From positions 10,771,637 through 10,835,636 of the forward strand of contig JACDQD010000010.1 in NCBI GenBank assembly GCA_019843655.1: a stretch of DNA of 64,000 bases, written 5' to 3'. Each line of letters begins with the position of its first letter. Position 1 is the first letter of the stretch. Source of the stretch: Lethocerus indicus (lineage: Eukaryota; Arthropoda; Insecta; Hemiptera; Belostomatidae). The notes under the pieces were generated by a model. The model made no database searches. It was given only the letters and a program-made list of their open reading frames with translations, and had not been told where the DNA came from. Of the stretch, positions 44,660 through 55,809 are shown piece by piece. The translations under genes and the position numbers were made by a program.

Positions 44660-46232
44660 TTATGCAATAACCTTGCACAAGAAAGTTTTCTTAACAAGTG
44701 GACGACTCTTACATTTCTTTTCTCCAGGTTTAGGAAGTGGTGGAGGTGGTGGTGAATTTTCTGATTCCTCAGTATGACCATTAGTGGAAGTTACTTCAAC
44801 AGGCTCTGGTGTTCTGTCACAATAACCGAAATAAAGGATCGGTTCGCAAACTTCATATCCAAGCCTTTTATAAAATCCTTCTTGATTTCTTGTTGAAAGA
44901 TAAATTTTCTTCTTTCCTTTCCTATAAATACAAGAACATTATTATTATGCTGTATATATAAAAGCATGAATTATATTCAATTAAATGAATAGATTTTATT
45001 ATTATATCATTGAATAACTGAATTAGCTAACAACTGAAATAAAATCAAGGATTTGATAATTCATTTTACCCAAGATCAATTCAGTTAATAATAATATTGA
45101 AGAAGACATTAATGATGAAAAAATGTACTGCACAGAAAAATATTTCAAGTATCTCAAAAATGGTGCCAAGTGTTTGCAGCCATTATATAACCTTGATGTA
45201 ATTATATATTGGATACTCATTAAATAAGACAAAATATTTTGAAAGTTTTTACTTGTGGTGTAATAAGGTTAAAACTCTTGATTGAATCTGAATTAACTCA
45301 CCCATCATTTATGCACCATAAAATACTGAACATAATACTCGGAATATAAGAGAATGTTAAAAACTACAATTATGTTAATTACCTTCTAGCATATTCCTCT
45401 GCGTCCTTCATTAACAATTTTCCCCAACCCTTACCCCTATGATCTGAATGGATGACAACTAAAAATAAATTGTATTATTATTATAAATGTTACAATCAGA
45501 AAAAATGGTTTATACAAAAAATAAAGAAATATTATATATATATACGCAAGTAAAGAGTGAGACAATAATTTTTAATATAAGAAAGATAACTCTCAAAATT
45601 CTAAGGGGAAATTTAAAAAAGCATGTACACAGCATAGTTTCAAATACACAAATGCAGATTGAAAATAGTTTAAACTTCAGTTAGTTTCAAACTGGTACAA
45701 AATGAGAAAGAACAAGAAATGAAGTTCATTGTGAGGACGTTCATTATGAATCTAGGGCCTGTTTAAGTATAGCGACATGTTAGGCTTTTAAAACATTCTG
45801 AACTGATAAAAGATTCAGACCATAGCTGTCAATTTATGAGAACAATTGTACTAACTACAGAGAACAGGAAGATAGATTAATTTAGAAATAAAGCAGTATA
45901 CCTGTTTCTATAATTATTTCATCACCGCCAAATCGAATCTCGCCTAATTTACAATGACCCACCACCTGTTCTTCATTCAATATTAAAACAAGAGATGTAG
46001 GGAATATATCGCACGACATAAAAAGCATTTGCAACCTGCAATTTGTTATATTTAAAAACAAAATAAAATTCCAAGGACGACTATCATATTCATACAACTG
46101 TGAAACATTCTACAAATTTCAAATTATTTACCTTGCTGCCTTCGTCCTTGGCCATTCTGAATTAATAAGGTCGCAGCAGTCCGATATGTATTGTTTGCAA
46201 CGATGAACGGGGAAAACCTGCAAGAAATCCAT
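44660..46232 (-). CDS. NAA80: N-alpha-acetyltransferase 80 (actin N-terminal acetyltransferase)
   Basis: NAA80 acetylates the processed N terminus of actin in the cytosol. Four exons on the minus strand, in order: 46232-46132, 46035-45902, 45458-45383, 44921-44660; 190 residues. The ATG at 46232 has an in-frame TAA four codons upstream and reads MDFLQVFPVHRC; an alternative start from a spliced upstream exon cannot be excluded, because an acceptor-like TTTCTTGCAG precedes codon 6. The GNAT fold is shown by LINSEWPRTKAARL, IIIETVVIHSDHRGKGWGKL with the acetyl-CoA loop RGKGWG (about 86-91), and YLSTRNQEGFYKRLGYEVCE. The block from LINSEWPR onward and the CEP motif are typical of NAA80 (old name NAT6) rather than other NATs. 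A proline run at 161-167 (PPPPPLP) matches the profilin-binding stretch of the vertebrate enzyme. The C-terminal 20 residues are basic and not recognised. Confidence 0.9.
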
Positions 46233-46990
46233 ATCCAAGTGTTATCTTTTGAGCTTCCCGATGTTTGACGTTTCCATTTTTAGCGGTTAACTAAAAAAAT
46301 TTTGAGGGACATCAGGTTATAAATAAACACAAAGTGGGGTAAGACCTAGCCTAAGGACAGCAGTAATTGTCTAGGTCAACTAAGAACACTAGATATAATG
46401 GAAATGTTAATAATGGAAATATTGGATTTAATGTTAAAAGAGTTTCCTTTGTTTCTTAAACCAGTTATAAAGCCAAAAATAAGCACATAATTAAATAATT
46501 ATATTATATTATTATTTAATTATGGCAAATAATATTATTTATAGAAATAATTCCTCACTGTTGACGAGTTCTATATTCGTTTCATTATTCTTGACGTATT
46601 ATCGTAGTTAAGATATTTAAGTTTTGAATATTTTATGAAATTTCAAGTTCTAATAGCTACATTAACAATAATATATTTGTTTTAAGTATATTGTATAATA
46701 CCGAATTTTATTGTATTAAGAATTTTATCATTACATTATCATCATTATCATTTACATACATAATATATATTCCTTGTAATTTTTTAAGTGTATAATTCAA
46801 GATTTAGTTGTCTAAATACTAAATTTATACCTTGTGTTCTCACATCGAGTATTACAAGATACGAGGAGTCGTTCGCTGGCGAATACAGTTTTGATACAGT
46901 TCTTTCCACTGTTACAATCTGGTTATATTGTTAGTGCTATACATATTTTAAGTATTTAGTGTTAAAGCTTTAAGTCTTTAATGAGCCGCA
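46233..46990. promoter_or_regulatory. Divergent intergenic region between NAA80 and HBS1 (likely shared promoter)
   Basis: The two start codons lie about 758 bp apart on opposite strands, so both 5' leaders and promoters must fall here unless upstream non-coding exons exist. The middle (46400-46800) is strongly AT-rich. The HBS1 side (46840-46990) is more balanced. No TATA box is called, since AT-rich sequence makes one meaningless. Confidence 0.5.
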
Positions 46991-49900
46991 ATGTCTCGTC
47001 ATAGAAATGTAAGGTCTATGAGATATTCAGATGGTGAGAACGGTTTCTGTTAGAAGTGAATTTTAACATATTTTAACTGGACTCCAAGTATTGACGTTAA
47101 ACGAAATAATCCAAGAAGTAAGCGGTCTAAGTTTAACGGAGTGGTCGTTTTAGAAGTGGGCTCGTTTTGTTTCAGAATATGACGGTTATGATGACGTGTA
47201 TGGACATTCTGTAGAAGACGAGTGTTGTATATCTCCAAGTGATGGTCAGTTGTCACATTTTATACGGTTCACATTTTTATGCCCCAAGTTATTGTGGATA
47301 CATCTTGGCTAAAAAAAAATGTTAAAATGCTGTTTTCAGCCGCTTTTATGTATGATCGGAGTAGCAGACAGCCACAGATATCATCATTTCTAACTGCCGA
47401 AGAGGATATTGCTGAGGAGGACGAAGGACACGACGATCAGAAACGCAGCTACCCAGTTTTGAGTGACATCGATGAAGCGAAGCTAAAATCGTGTCTCGAC
47501 GAAGCAAGAAACGTGATTGGAGATTCTGTTGCGGAGAATACATTAATAGATACAATTATTGCGACAAATTTCAACATAGAAGCAACACTGAACAAAATTC
47601 TTAACCAAGAAACTGAGTCAAAAAAGACAGTTCTAACAGGTACCAAAATATGTAACATGTTATTGACATAATTTCTTCAATGTAAACCTTTAATGCTTTA
47701 GTAACTATTTCATTTTATAGAAATTTTTTGTATAAATAATTGATAGTCCAACATTAGTATAAAAATTATTTTTATTTGTTGTTCCATAAAATTTGCATTT
47801 TTCATTATCATGTGGAAGTGTGGTGTTTTATAATTGTTAATTCCTATTTTCAGGGTCACCCAAACCACAAAGGACAGCCCGAAACCGCCACATTGAAAGA
47901 GGTAAGCAATCAAATATTTTTTGACATATCAATATTTAACTATTGAATGATGAAGTATTTGTTTAACTGTCATTTTCTTCTTTCTTTCATGCTTGTGCTC
48001 TCTCGATGGTGTTCCTGAGTAAGGTAAGGAGTTAAATAAACATCTGTATATTCTGTGTACTAAATTATTGGCTGATAGCACCACTTTAAGCCTAAAAATT
48101 ACTCCCTTTGGTGGTTTCTTTACTAATTATTCATCAATAACATAAAGTCATTCAAATTAAAATAGATATGGGGAAGGCGTTGGAGGTAGATGCATATGTT
48201 CATTCAGAGAGTAACCTTTCTGAAGAAAAAAGTGGTAAAAATAATGAAAGTATAGTTGAAAATGCTCAACTTAAGAAAGGAAAGCCTTCTTCCTTGGCAC
48301 GGATGTTGTGCTCAAAGAGAGAAACGAAACAGGTCTACTTTCCTGTGAAATTGACAAGACCATTATGGGTCAGTTTTTGGAACCAAGAGCAGACCAAAAT
48401 TTCTCCTTTTGCATTTGACGTCATGAGCCCAGACGATAAGGCTCTTCAGTTCAGAAAACAAAAGAGAACATGAGTACAGAAAATAAAAGAAAATTTCATC
48501 CGTTTGTTGTATTTTTTTAATGTTTACTATAGGAATTGAGCTTTTTAAAAGTTTGTGTAGAGTTTAAGAATGTTTTAAAGGTATCTTCTTAATAATTATT
48601 ATTGTTATCATAAGATAAATGTTTGAATTATTCCTGCATACATTTTTGTGGAATTAAGTAATATCTGTGTACTGTCTTATTATTTTTGCAGTGTAAAGAT
48701 TGTTTAGAAAAAGGTTTAATTAAATTGTTATATCTTCTTAAAAATCTTGTACGAATGTACATTAATGGTGTTAATTACATGATTGTAACATTTTATTGAT
48801 TATTTACTTGTATTATACATTTCATTGAGTATTCTAGCACAACGGAATTGTTTTTGCTTCTGTTTGTACATTTTACAGCTATTTGAAATTATTTAGTATT
48901 CAGTTTTGTCAATTTTCAATTGTTTCTGTTACTGATGGTGATTAACTATACTTAATATGCTATAATAGTTGTATGTTTTGTGACTTATGTCATTTTATTA
49001 AATATCTTGTTTAAATAGGCCTTATAAACTCCTGAAAATAAAATAGTAAAATGCATGTTTGTTATAATGAATAGTACTTCACATTTCTCATTTTTAACAT
49101 TCTGTTAATCAGTGTTCATTTGTATATATAAAATGGAGTATCCTCATTTAACAGTTTCATTTAAATTGATGGGGTATGCTGCAATACATGTATCCCTTTT
49201 TTTCTAAATTGTCACCTCCATTTATGTATAAAACAGAAATTTGGAGTTAAATTGTAGGTTATTATGAATAAATGCATTTTTTAATAAGAATGAGGGAGTG
49301 TTTTAAAAAACCCGTCATCAGTCCTTTTTCTTTTTAATTATTCCATAATTCTCTTGAGTTCTTTTAATTATTTTTTGTTTTAGTTTGCTTATTAGATTTG
49401 ACTAAATATGAAATTAAATATTACACTTAACAGTGAATAGAAAGTAGCATTAAATTATAATGTGAAATGATGCAACAATGTTTTATTTTCTATTTATTAA
49501 ATGACGGATTGTTATTAGTTACACAAAACTTTCAAGAGGAGAGTCCAGTTGTGACTGTCGTTCCCAGCCCTGCTAAAACCAATATTGTTAAGGGCTTTGA
49601 TGTACCTGATTTAAAGAATGGAGGTGAGTATATGCTGTTTAATTTATATTCTGTATTCTTGAAATTGTGTGTTATTTCTACAATAAATTGAGTTTACTAT
49701 CAGATGGTGCAAAATCAGAGATCTCCACTCCGAGGAGTGTATCTCCAAATGTCATTCAAACTAATCAAGATGTGGAAGTCGAAAAAAAGATGAAAACAAC
49801 TGAACAAGACATTAAAACACCATCAAGGTAATATAATAATACTTATTTATGGTGACTTGTGCCCGTAGTTATGAAAGCGGTCTAAATCATATACGTCTTA

Positions 49901-52900
49901 TTTCGAGATATTTAATTAATTGCGTTCGAATAAATTAAAAAATATTTTTATATTATGCAACATTTTAATTTAGAATTTTATTCATTAGTCTATATTTTTT
50001 AGTCTTGATTAATGGAAGTTTACTATGAATATGAAATTTTGTGTGAATTTCATATGAAAATGTTGTTTTTAAAGTTTGAATTGACTTTGACCACTTTCAT
50101 AATTATGGGCACAATTGAATCAATAGGCATTATCACCTCATCTAAAAGTACCTCACTGTATGTAGACTGCTACTAACAGCATTGAGGAAATGAAACCAGT
50201 CAGATGAATAAAACTTCTGTTACATATTATTTGAAGTATTATTATTACATCCTTATTTTATATATGTAGCAATAGCCTCTCAGTGTCATTTAACCAGTGA
50301 GATTACTAGCAGTGCAGGATCATTTCTCAAAATCATATATAAAACAAAAAGATAAAATAGTCATTTAACTAATAGACTTGATGGAATTCTGACAATATTA
50401 TTATTTGTTTATGTAATTTAGGCATAGAGAATTAGAAAAGTGCCAGGGACAGAAATTAAATTTTGCATGATCCATTCTCAGAAATAAATAGGTTTGATAG
50501 TGCTGATTCAGCAATGTAATTTAACAATTTATTTATTGTTCTACTTTCAGGAATGGAGTTAAAGCTGAAGAGCAGTTCCAAAAGGAACGAGGTGATGAGA
50601 AAGAGCAGCTTCACATGGTTGTAACAGGGCATGTGGATGCTGGGAAGAGCACCCTTATGGGACATCTCCTGTACAAGTTGGGTCATGTAAATTCAAAAGT
50701 GATGCACAAATATGAACAGGAGAGCAAAAAACTTGGCAAACAATCTTTTATGTATGCGTGGATACTCGATGAAACAGGGGAGGAAAGGTAATTCCTCAAA
50801 ATGTCTCATATTTTTTGTAAGCACCTGAAGTAACCATTCAACAACCTAGTTTTCATAATGTTTTTTTTTGCAATATTAAGAGATGTTTTGAGTTTTACAC
50901 TTGAATCTTAGAGAATTAAGATCATCTCAGTATAGTTTTTGAGTTATCTCATGATTTTCTATGTAGAATTAAATTTGAATTTGAAATTAAAAAGAGCACA
51001 CTGTAGGTAAGGCTAGAATCATCAGTGTTGCAAATTTTTACTTCTCATAAACAGTGGTGCAAATGGTGAATGTTCATGGTTTTATAAGTATTTTATATTT
51101 CATGAGTCATATGTGTCACACTATACGGTCTTTAGGTTCCCATCAGATTAGGAATCATTTAACTCTAGGACTACTTTTTATATTTGTATTGTACATTTTA
51201 GAGCACGTGGAATAACAATGGATGTTGGACAATCGAAGTTTGAGACAAAGACCAAAATGGTTACTCTTCTTGATGCACCTGGTCATAAAGATTTCATTCC
51301 AAACATGATTACTGGAGCAGCCCAAGCTGATGTGGCTTTGTTAGTGGTTGATTCAACTAGAGGTGAATTCGAGACTGGTTTTGAAAGTGGTGGTCAAACG
51401 AGGGAGCATGCTTTACTTGTTCGTTCATTAGGTAATTCTTAAATGTTATTTTAGTTTGTATAAAAAATAAACTATAATTAAGGTAAAAACAAAACATGTT
51501 TAACTAATCCTAATTACTATTATAGAGCAAACATATAAAATAAATATTTTCTTAATAATGAAACTCCATAATATGATTTTTACTTTTAAAAATCTTATGT
51601 ACATCTTCTGCAATCTTGTAATTTTTTTCAACTATTAGTTCTTTCTTTCGTTCTTTCTTAGTTTCTTTCTATTAATATAGGACATTATGCTATAAAATGG
51701 TACATTGTTCTGATCTTTATTATTACATAATGAATATTCCTCTTATATTCCTTCCAGTTCCCTATATTTCTTAGTCATATTAAGAAATAGATAATAATAT
51801 AGAATGACATATTCATGTAAGTAAATTTTAATTAAAAATACATTTTATTTTGTTTAGAATCATATACAGTAATTTATATAATCTAGGGAGTTGTAGACAA
51901 AAAATATGCCTCTTTTTTGCACTACTGATTTCATATATTTATATTATTACAAATTTTCAGGTGTCTGCCAGCTCTGTGTCGTCGTTAACAAGTTAGACAC
52001 TGTAGCTTGGTCTGAAGACCGTTTCAAAGAAATTTCAAATAAACTTGGTGCTTTTCTGAAGCAGGCGGGTTTTAGGGAGCGCGAAGTCGCTTTTGTACCG
52101 TGCAGCGGACTCACTGGAGAGAATCTGACCGAACCAAGTACAGATCCCTCACTAACTAAGTGGTACAAAGGACCGTCTCTTCTGGAAGTCATAGGTATTG
52201 GGCACATTTATCTTTTCACGAAATGCCCATGAAAAATATTGAAGAATGATTATTAACAGTAGAATTTCATTAAACAAATTGAGTTCTACCCATTGGACTA
52301 AGCAATGAGTCCAGCAGGCATTTGTTTTTGTTTTTTTGGGATAAGCATAGATTTAAAAGTTTTAATATCTGAAACTTCACTTTATTACTTTACTAAACTG
52401 AGGGAAAACAGTTTACCCAGAAAACAAAATTGTCAGTGAAGACATGAAATAATTAATCTACAATTTGTTCACAATCATTTGGTAAAGCTGAATCCACACA
52501 AAAGAAGAAATACACATTTATTCAGCATAAATGGTGCTATATTCATTACAATAGATAAATTGTATTATCGTGTAAAGAAAAAAATTCATTTAACATTATT
52601 CTTACAAGAATATATATTAAAGATACCATAGAGCACATTTCCATATAAATTATTTAAAAGATTAAAAGCAGGATGTATAACTGTAGTTTATGTATACTTA
52701 AGGATTATAATTTAGACTTTTTTTCAGATAAGTTCAAATGTCCAGAGAGGCCTATATCAAAGCCATTCCGTTTATCTGTTAACGATATATTTAAAGGCAC
52801 AGGATCAGGATTTTGTGTCAGTGGCAGAGTTGAAACTGGTATGGTTCAGCCAGGTGATAAGGTGCTTGTACAGCCTCAGAATGAAATAGCACTGGTCAAA

Positions 52901-54035
52901 GGTAATTGACATAACATAAAGAAAATTAAATTTTGAATATTTTTATATCGAGTTCCAGCAAGGGATTTCTCTTATGAACTTTATTGTTTTCCCTCCATAT
53001 TTTTACTTGATCAAACAATTTCACTTCACATATATTAAAAAGACTTGCATATTCTTTTATATATAATTAACCATTATCGCGTCATAAATTACCAACTAAA
53101 AGTCTATACAGACCTATAGGCTTGTGCAGTATGTTCAACCATACCTTAAAGTATATGTCTGTAATCTTCAATTCTTCTAGAATCATCGAATACTCCTTTT
53201 ATGTCTCCAACATGCACCATTAAAATCTAATTAATTTCTATTATATTTGCCTTCAAATACTTTCTAAAAACATCTCTAAATCTAGAAAAAATGTTGAATG
53301 TTATTTATTTTAAAATACATTATACTAATACCATATATTTTACATTATAATAATGATAATGTTTTTCAGTCTTAAGTATTGATGATGTTCCTGCCCAGAC
53401 TGCTTTCGCTGGTGATTATGTTACTGTTACAGTAGCCAATTTTGACCAACAAAATATTTCTGTCGGTTATATCTTATGTGATCCAGCTTGTCCAGTTCCA
53501 GTAACATCAAAGTTTGAAGCAAGGATAGTTATCTTCAATACCAAAGTTCCGATTACAAGAGGTTTTCCTGTAAGCAAATTATATTAATTTCTGAAGGAAA
53601 ACACATATTCCATTCTTGATGTTCTGTATTTTAACCATTATATTTGATTTTGTGTTTCATGTTTTGTCTACTGTGTATTGTTTTTCTTAGGTATTACTTC
53701 ATTTGCAAAGCCTTTCTGAACAAGCAGTTATAACTAAACTAGTTGCACAACTGAACAAAAGCACAGGGGAAGTTGTAAAGAGGCGCCCAAAATGTTTGCT
53801 TCGCAATAACAATGCAGTTGTTGTGATTGAAACATCAAAGCCAATATGTTTAGAGTTGTACAGAGATATGAAAGAACTGGGAAGATTTATGTTGAGAGTT
53901 GGAGGAGTAACAATCGCTGCCGGTTTAGTAACACAGGTCATAACAATGAAATATAGTTGATAGCTAATAAAATAAATTATTCTTACTATTCTTTCTTGTT
54001 ATAATAATATAATCTTATTTTTTCAGATTCTGTAA
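46991..54035 (+). CDS. HBS1: HBS1 ribosome-rescue GTPase (HBS1L), long isoform
   Basis: HBS1 is an eEF1A/eRF3-type GTPase that brings Pelota (Dom34) to stalled ribosomes for no-go and non-stop decay. Thirteen exons: 46991-47033, 47176-47244, 47340-47639, 47854-47901, 49537-49623, 49704-49827, 50551-50787, 51202-51431, 51961-52194, 52728-52901, 53370-53569, 53691-53936, 54027-54035; 2,001 nt, 666 residues, close to human HBS1L. The N-terminal HBS1 helical domain is in exon 3 ([22 protein letters not shown]). G motifs: G1 [10 protein letters not shown]2 RGITMDVG, G3 DAPGHKDF, G4 NKLD. Domains II and III follow, to [14 protein letters not shown]. The last exon has only two sense codons and the stop. 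The first ATG of that leader region, at 46981, opens a short frame that stops at once, so 46991 is chosen, giving [20 protein letters not shown]. Confidence 0.96.
48166..48473 (+). CDS. HBS1: Alternative terminal exon of HBS1: Ski7-like short isoform
   Basis: This exon lies in the 1.6-kb intron after HBS1 exon 4. Acceptor AATAG at 48161-48165 is in phase with exon 4, giving ERD then [10 protein letters not shown], and the frame runs 102 codons to a TGA at 48471. Joined to exons 1-4 it predicts a 255-residue protein with the HBS1 N-terminal domain but no GTPase. The end reads [19 protein letters not shown]. In vertebrates, HBS1L isoform 3 is made the same way and acts as the Ski7 counterpart linking the cytoplasmic exosome to the SKI complex; its special exon carries a similar SPxxFDxxSPDD motif, as I recall it. 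AATAAA at 48482-48487, just after the stop, would serve as its polyadenylation signal. The location, phase and motif all agree. Confidence 0.85.
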
Positions 54036-55805
54036 TCATCAGTTCTATAAAGGTCTTCATTTTTATGTTGTACGAGATATGTATTTAAGAAAATACACTT
54101 ATGCTGTCCTATTGTTCTTCCTTTGTCTTCTCAGTGAAAAATTGTGCTTTATTTCTTGTTTTGAACTGTATTATCTAAATTGTAAAGAGGCTATATGAAA
54201 TAATTCAGAAATCTTATGTTTATTTCTTTGAATTGTCTATTTAGTGTAAATAGATTGTAAACTGTTCCGCAGTTGAACCTAAATATGGATTGAAGTACAC
54301 TGTAATATCTCATAAACATTTCATATATTACACTTTATTCTTAAAAAGATATTGGTACATATTACATTATTGTAACTACTGTGCCAAAACTAATCACTAT
54401 GCAAAGACAAGTGAATATAGATACATAGAAACAATGGAATTAATGATATTACATATTGTTTATTTAGATGCATTCCCAATATTCCCAAAGAAACATGAAA
54501 AACTATCCTATTTAAAATTATCAAATGAGATACAGAGTTTTTACAGATAAGACATTAAAATTTTGGTCTGTAAGAACTATTTCATTTGATTAACGGAGAT
54601 AATTATTTGATATTTGAAAATAGGACAGTATTGAAGAAGATACTGGTACTAGGTCTGTTATACAAATGTATATATATAAAACAATGGCAATTAATTCAAA
54701 TATTCTTCCTTTTTAATTAATTTATTTTAGTGAATCTTAAAAAATTAATGTATTTGAAAATATGTATTAAAACATTAATTATTTGTAAAATAAAATGCAA
54801 GACTCTAATTGGAACACTTACAAAATTTGTTTTTCTTGTCATTTTTTTCAGATCCCTTCTCTACAGGAATTAATAATTTTTTTGCTAAATGTTTGCAAAA
54901 TGGAAAGTACACTAGGTAAATAATGTGTAATTATTGCATCATTTACTGGGATTTGGCTCGTTTGCCTACAATACTTTGAAAGAAACTATTTCTTTCGTAA
55001 TAAGAAACAATCATGATGACGCTGCAATTGCCTTCCTTGTAAACAGGAAAAAAATAGTGTCCTGTAACCTCTACCGTTTCAATATACTAATCAAATTATA
55101 ATCGTTGCTCCCTTTGTGATTATTCAAACCGGAGATAAATTAACAGAACGATAATCGCCTTGGGAATTACAGACATGGTAATGAGTATAAAAAATTCTAG
55201 TTTTTTAAAAACACCTGCGACTATAACTTGGCCACTCGTGTTTATTTTAGAAATGAAAAGAAAAAATTAGCAATTGAAATGTAATAGGAGTAGGAGAGTA
55301 CAAAATTGCGTAGTATATTGTCACCTCTCCGATGACGTAAAGCAAATTAGATATTCCAATAGTGAACATTTATATACGAGGGCAGGATACATGTGTATCT
55401 GATTGTTATCGATCGGAATTGAAAAAAAGTAACGCGGTAAAATTTGTTTTCGTTCGATTATTTTAAAGTTTTCGTATACGATTCGTTTATTAAAATAAGG
55501 TAAACTCCGAAGAATCAAACTCAATGCAGAAGGCCGAGTTGTAACTGAACGCAGGTGGTGGCCATTTGCCAAAACAGTGACGAAGTTAGCTTAATGAGAG
55601 ACTGTATATACCTGTGAACAACAATTTTTGTTATAATGTTAATCTGAGCTAGTGTATACAAAATATTCAGCCCGATGTTGGACTTAAACTTTTATTTATG
55701 TAGTTTTTACACCGCAGCCGAAAAGTTTCTCCAGGGAAATATTTCGTGGATACCGAAGAAAGCTTCAAACAAGTTTGAAGCTTTCGAGGCCGTATTCATG
55801 GAACT
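54036..55805. other. HBS1 3' region and CNOT1 promoter / 5' leader
   Basis: AT-rich to about 54900, including the HBS1 3' UTR. Open frames here (for example 54290-54550) look like chance. From about 55330 composition is more balanced, fitting the CNOT1 promoter and leader. A perfect 13-bp hairpin (55758-55785) and a three-codon uORF (55798-55809) lie immediately before the CNOT1 start. Confidence 0.55.
55758..55785 (+). promoter_or_regulatory. 13-bp perfect inverted repeat just upstream of the CNOT1 ATG
   Basis: GAAAGCTTCAAAC (55758-55770), two bases, then its exact complement GTTTGAAGCTTTC (55773-55785). In RNA it would fold into a stem of about 12 pairs with a four-base loop, ending 20 bases before the start codon. 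Whether it lies in the mature leader depends on the transcription start, which is unknown. Confidence 0.6.
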
Positions 55806-55809
55806 ATGA
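55798..55809 (+). promoter_or_regulatory. Three-codon uORF whose stop overlaps the CNOT1 start
   Basis: ATG GAA CTA TGA at 55798-55809. The TGA overlaps the main ATG (55806-55808) as ATGA. If translated, ribosomes would terminate on top of the true start codon. The uORF start context (TTC ATG G) has the favourable G at +4 but a weak -3 base. Confidence 0.5.

Noticed and set aside
54290..54550. 86-codon frame after HBS1
   Set aside because: Low-complexity, Tyr/Ile/Lys-rich composition typical of AT-rich non-coding sequence.
55321..55572. 83-codon minus-strand frame upstream of CNOT1
   Set aside because: No family match; lies in the likely promoter and leader of CNOT1.
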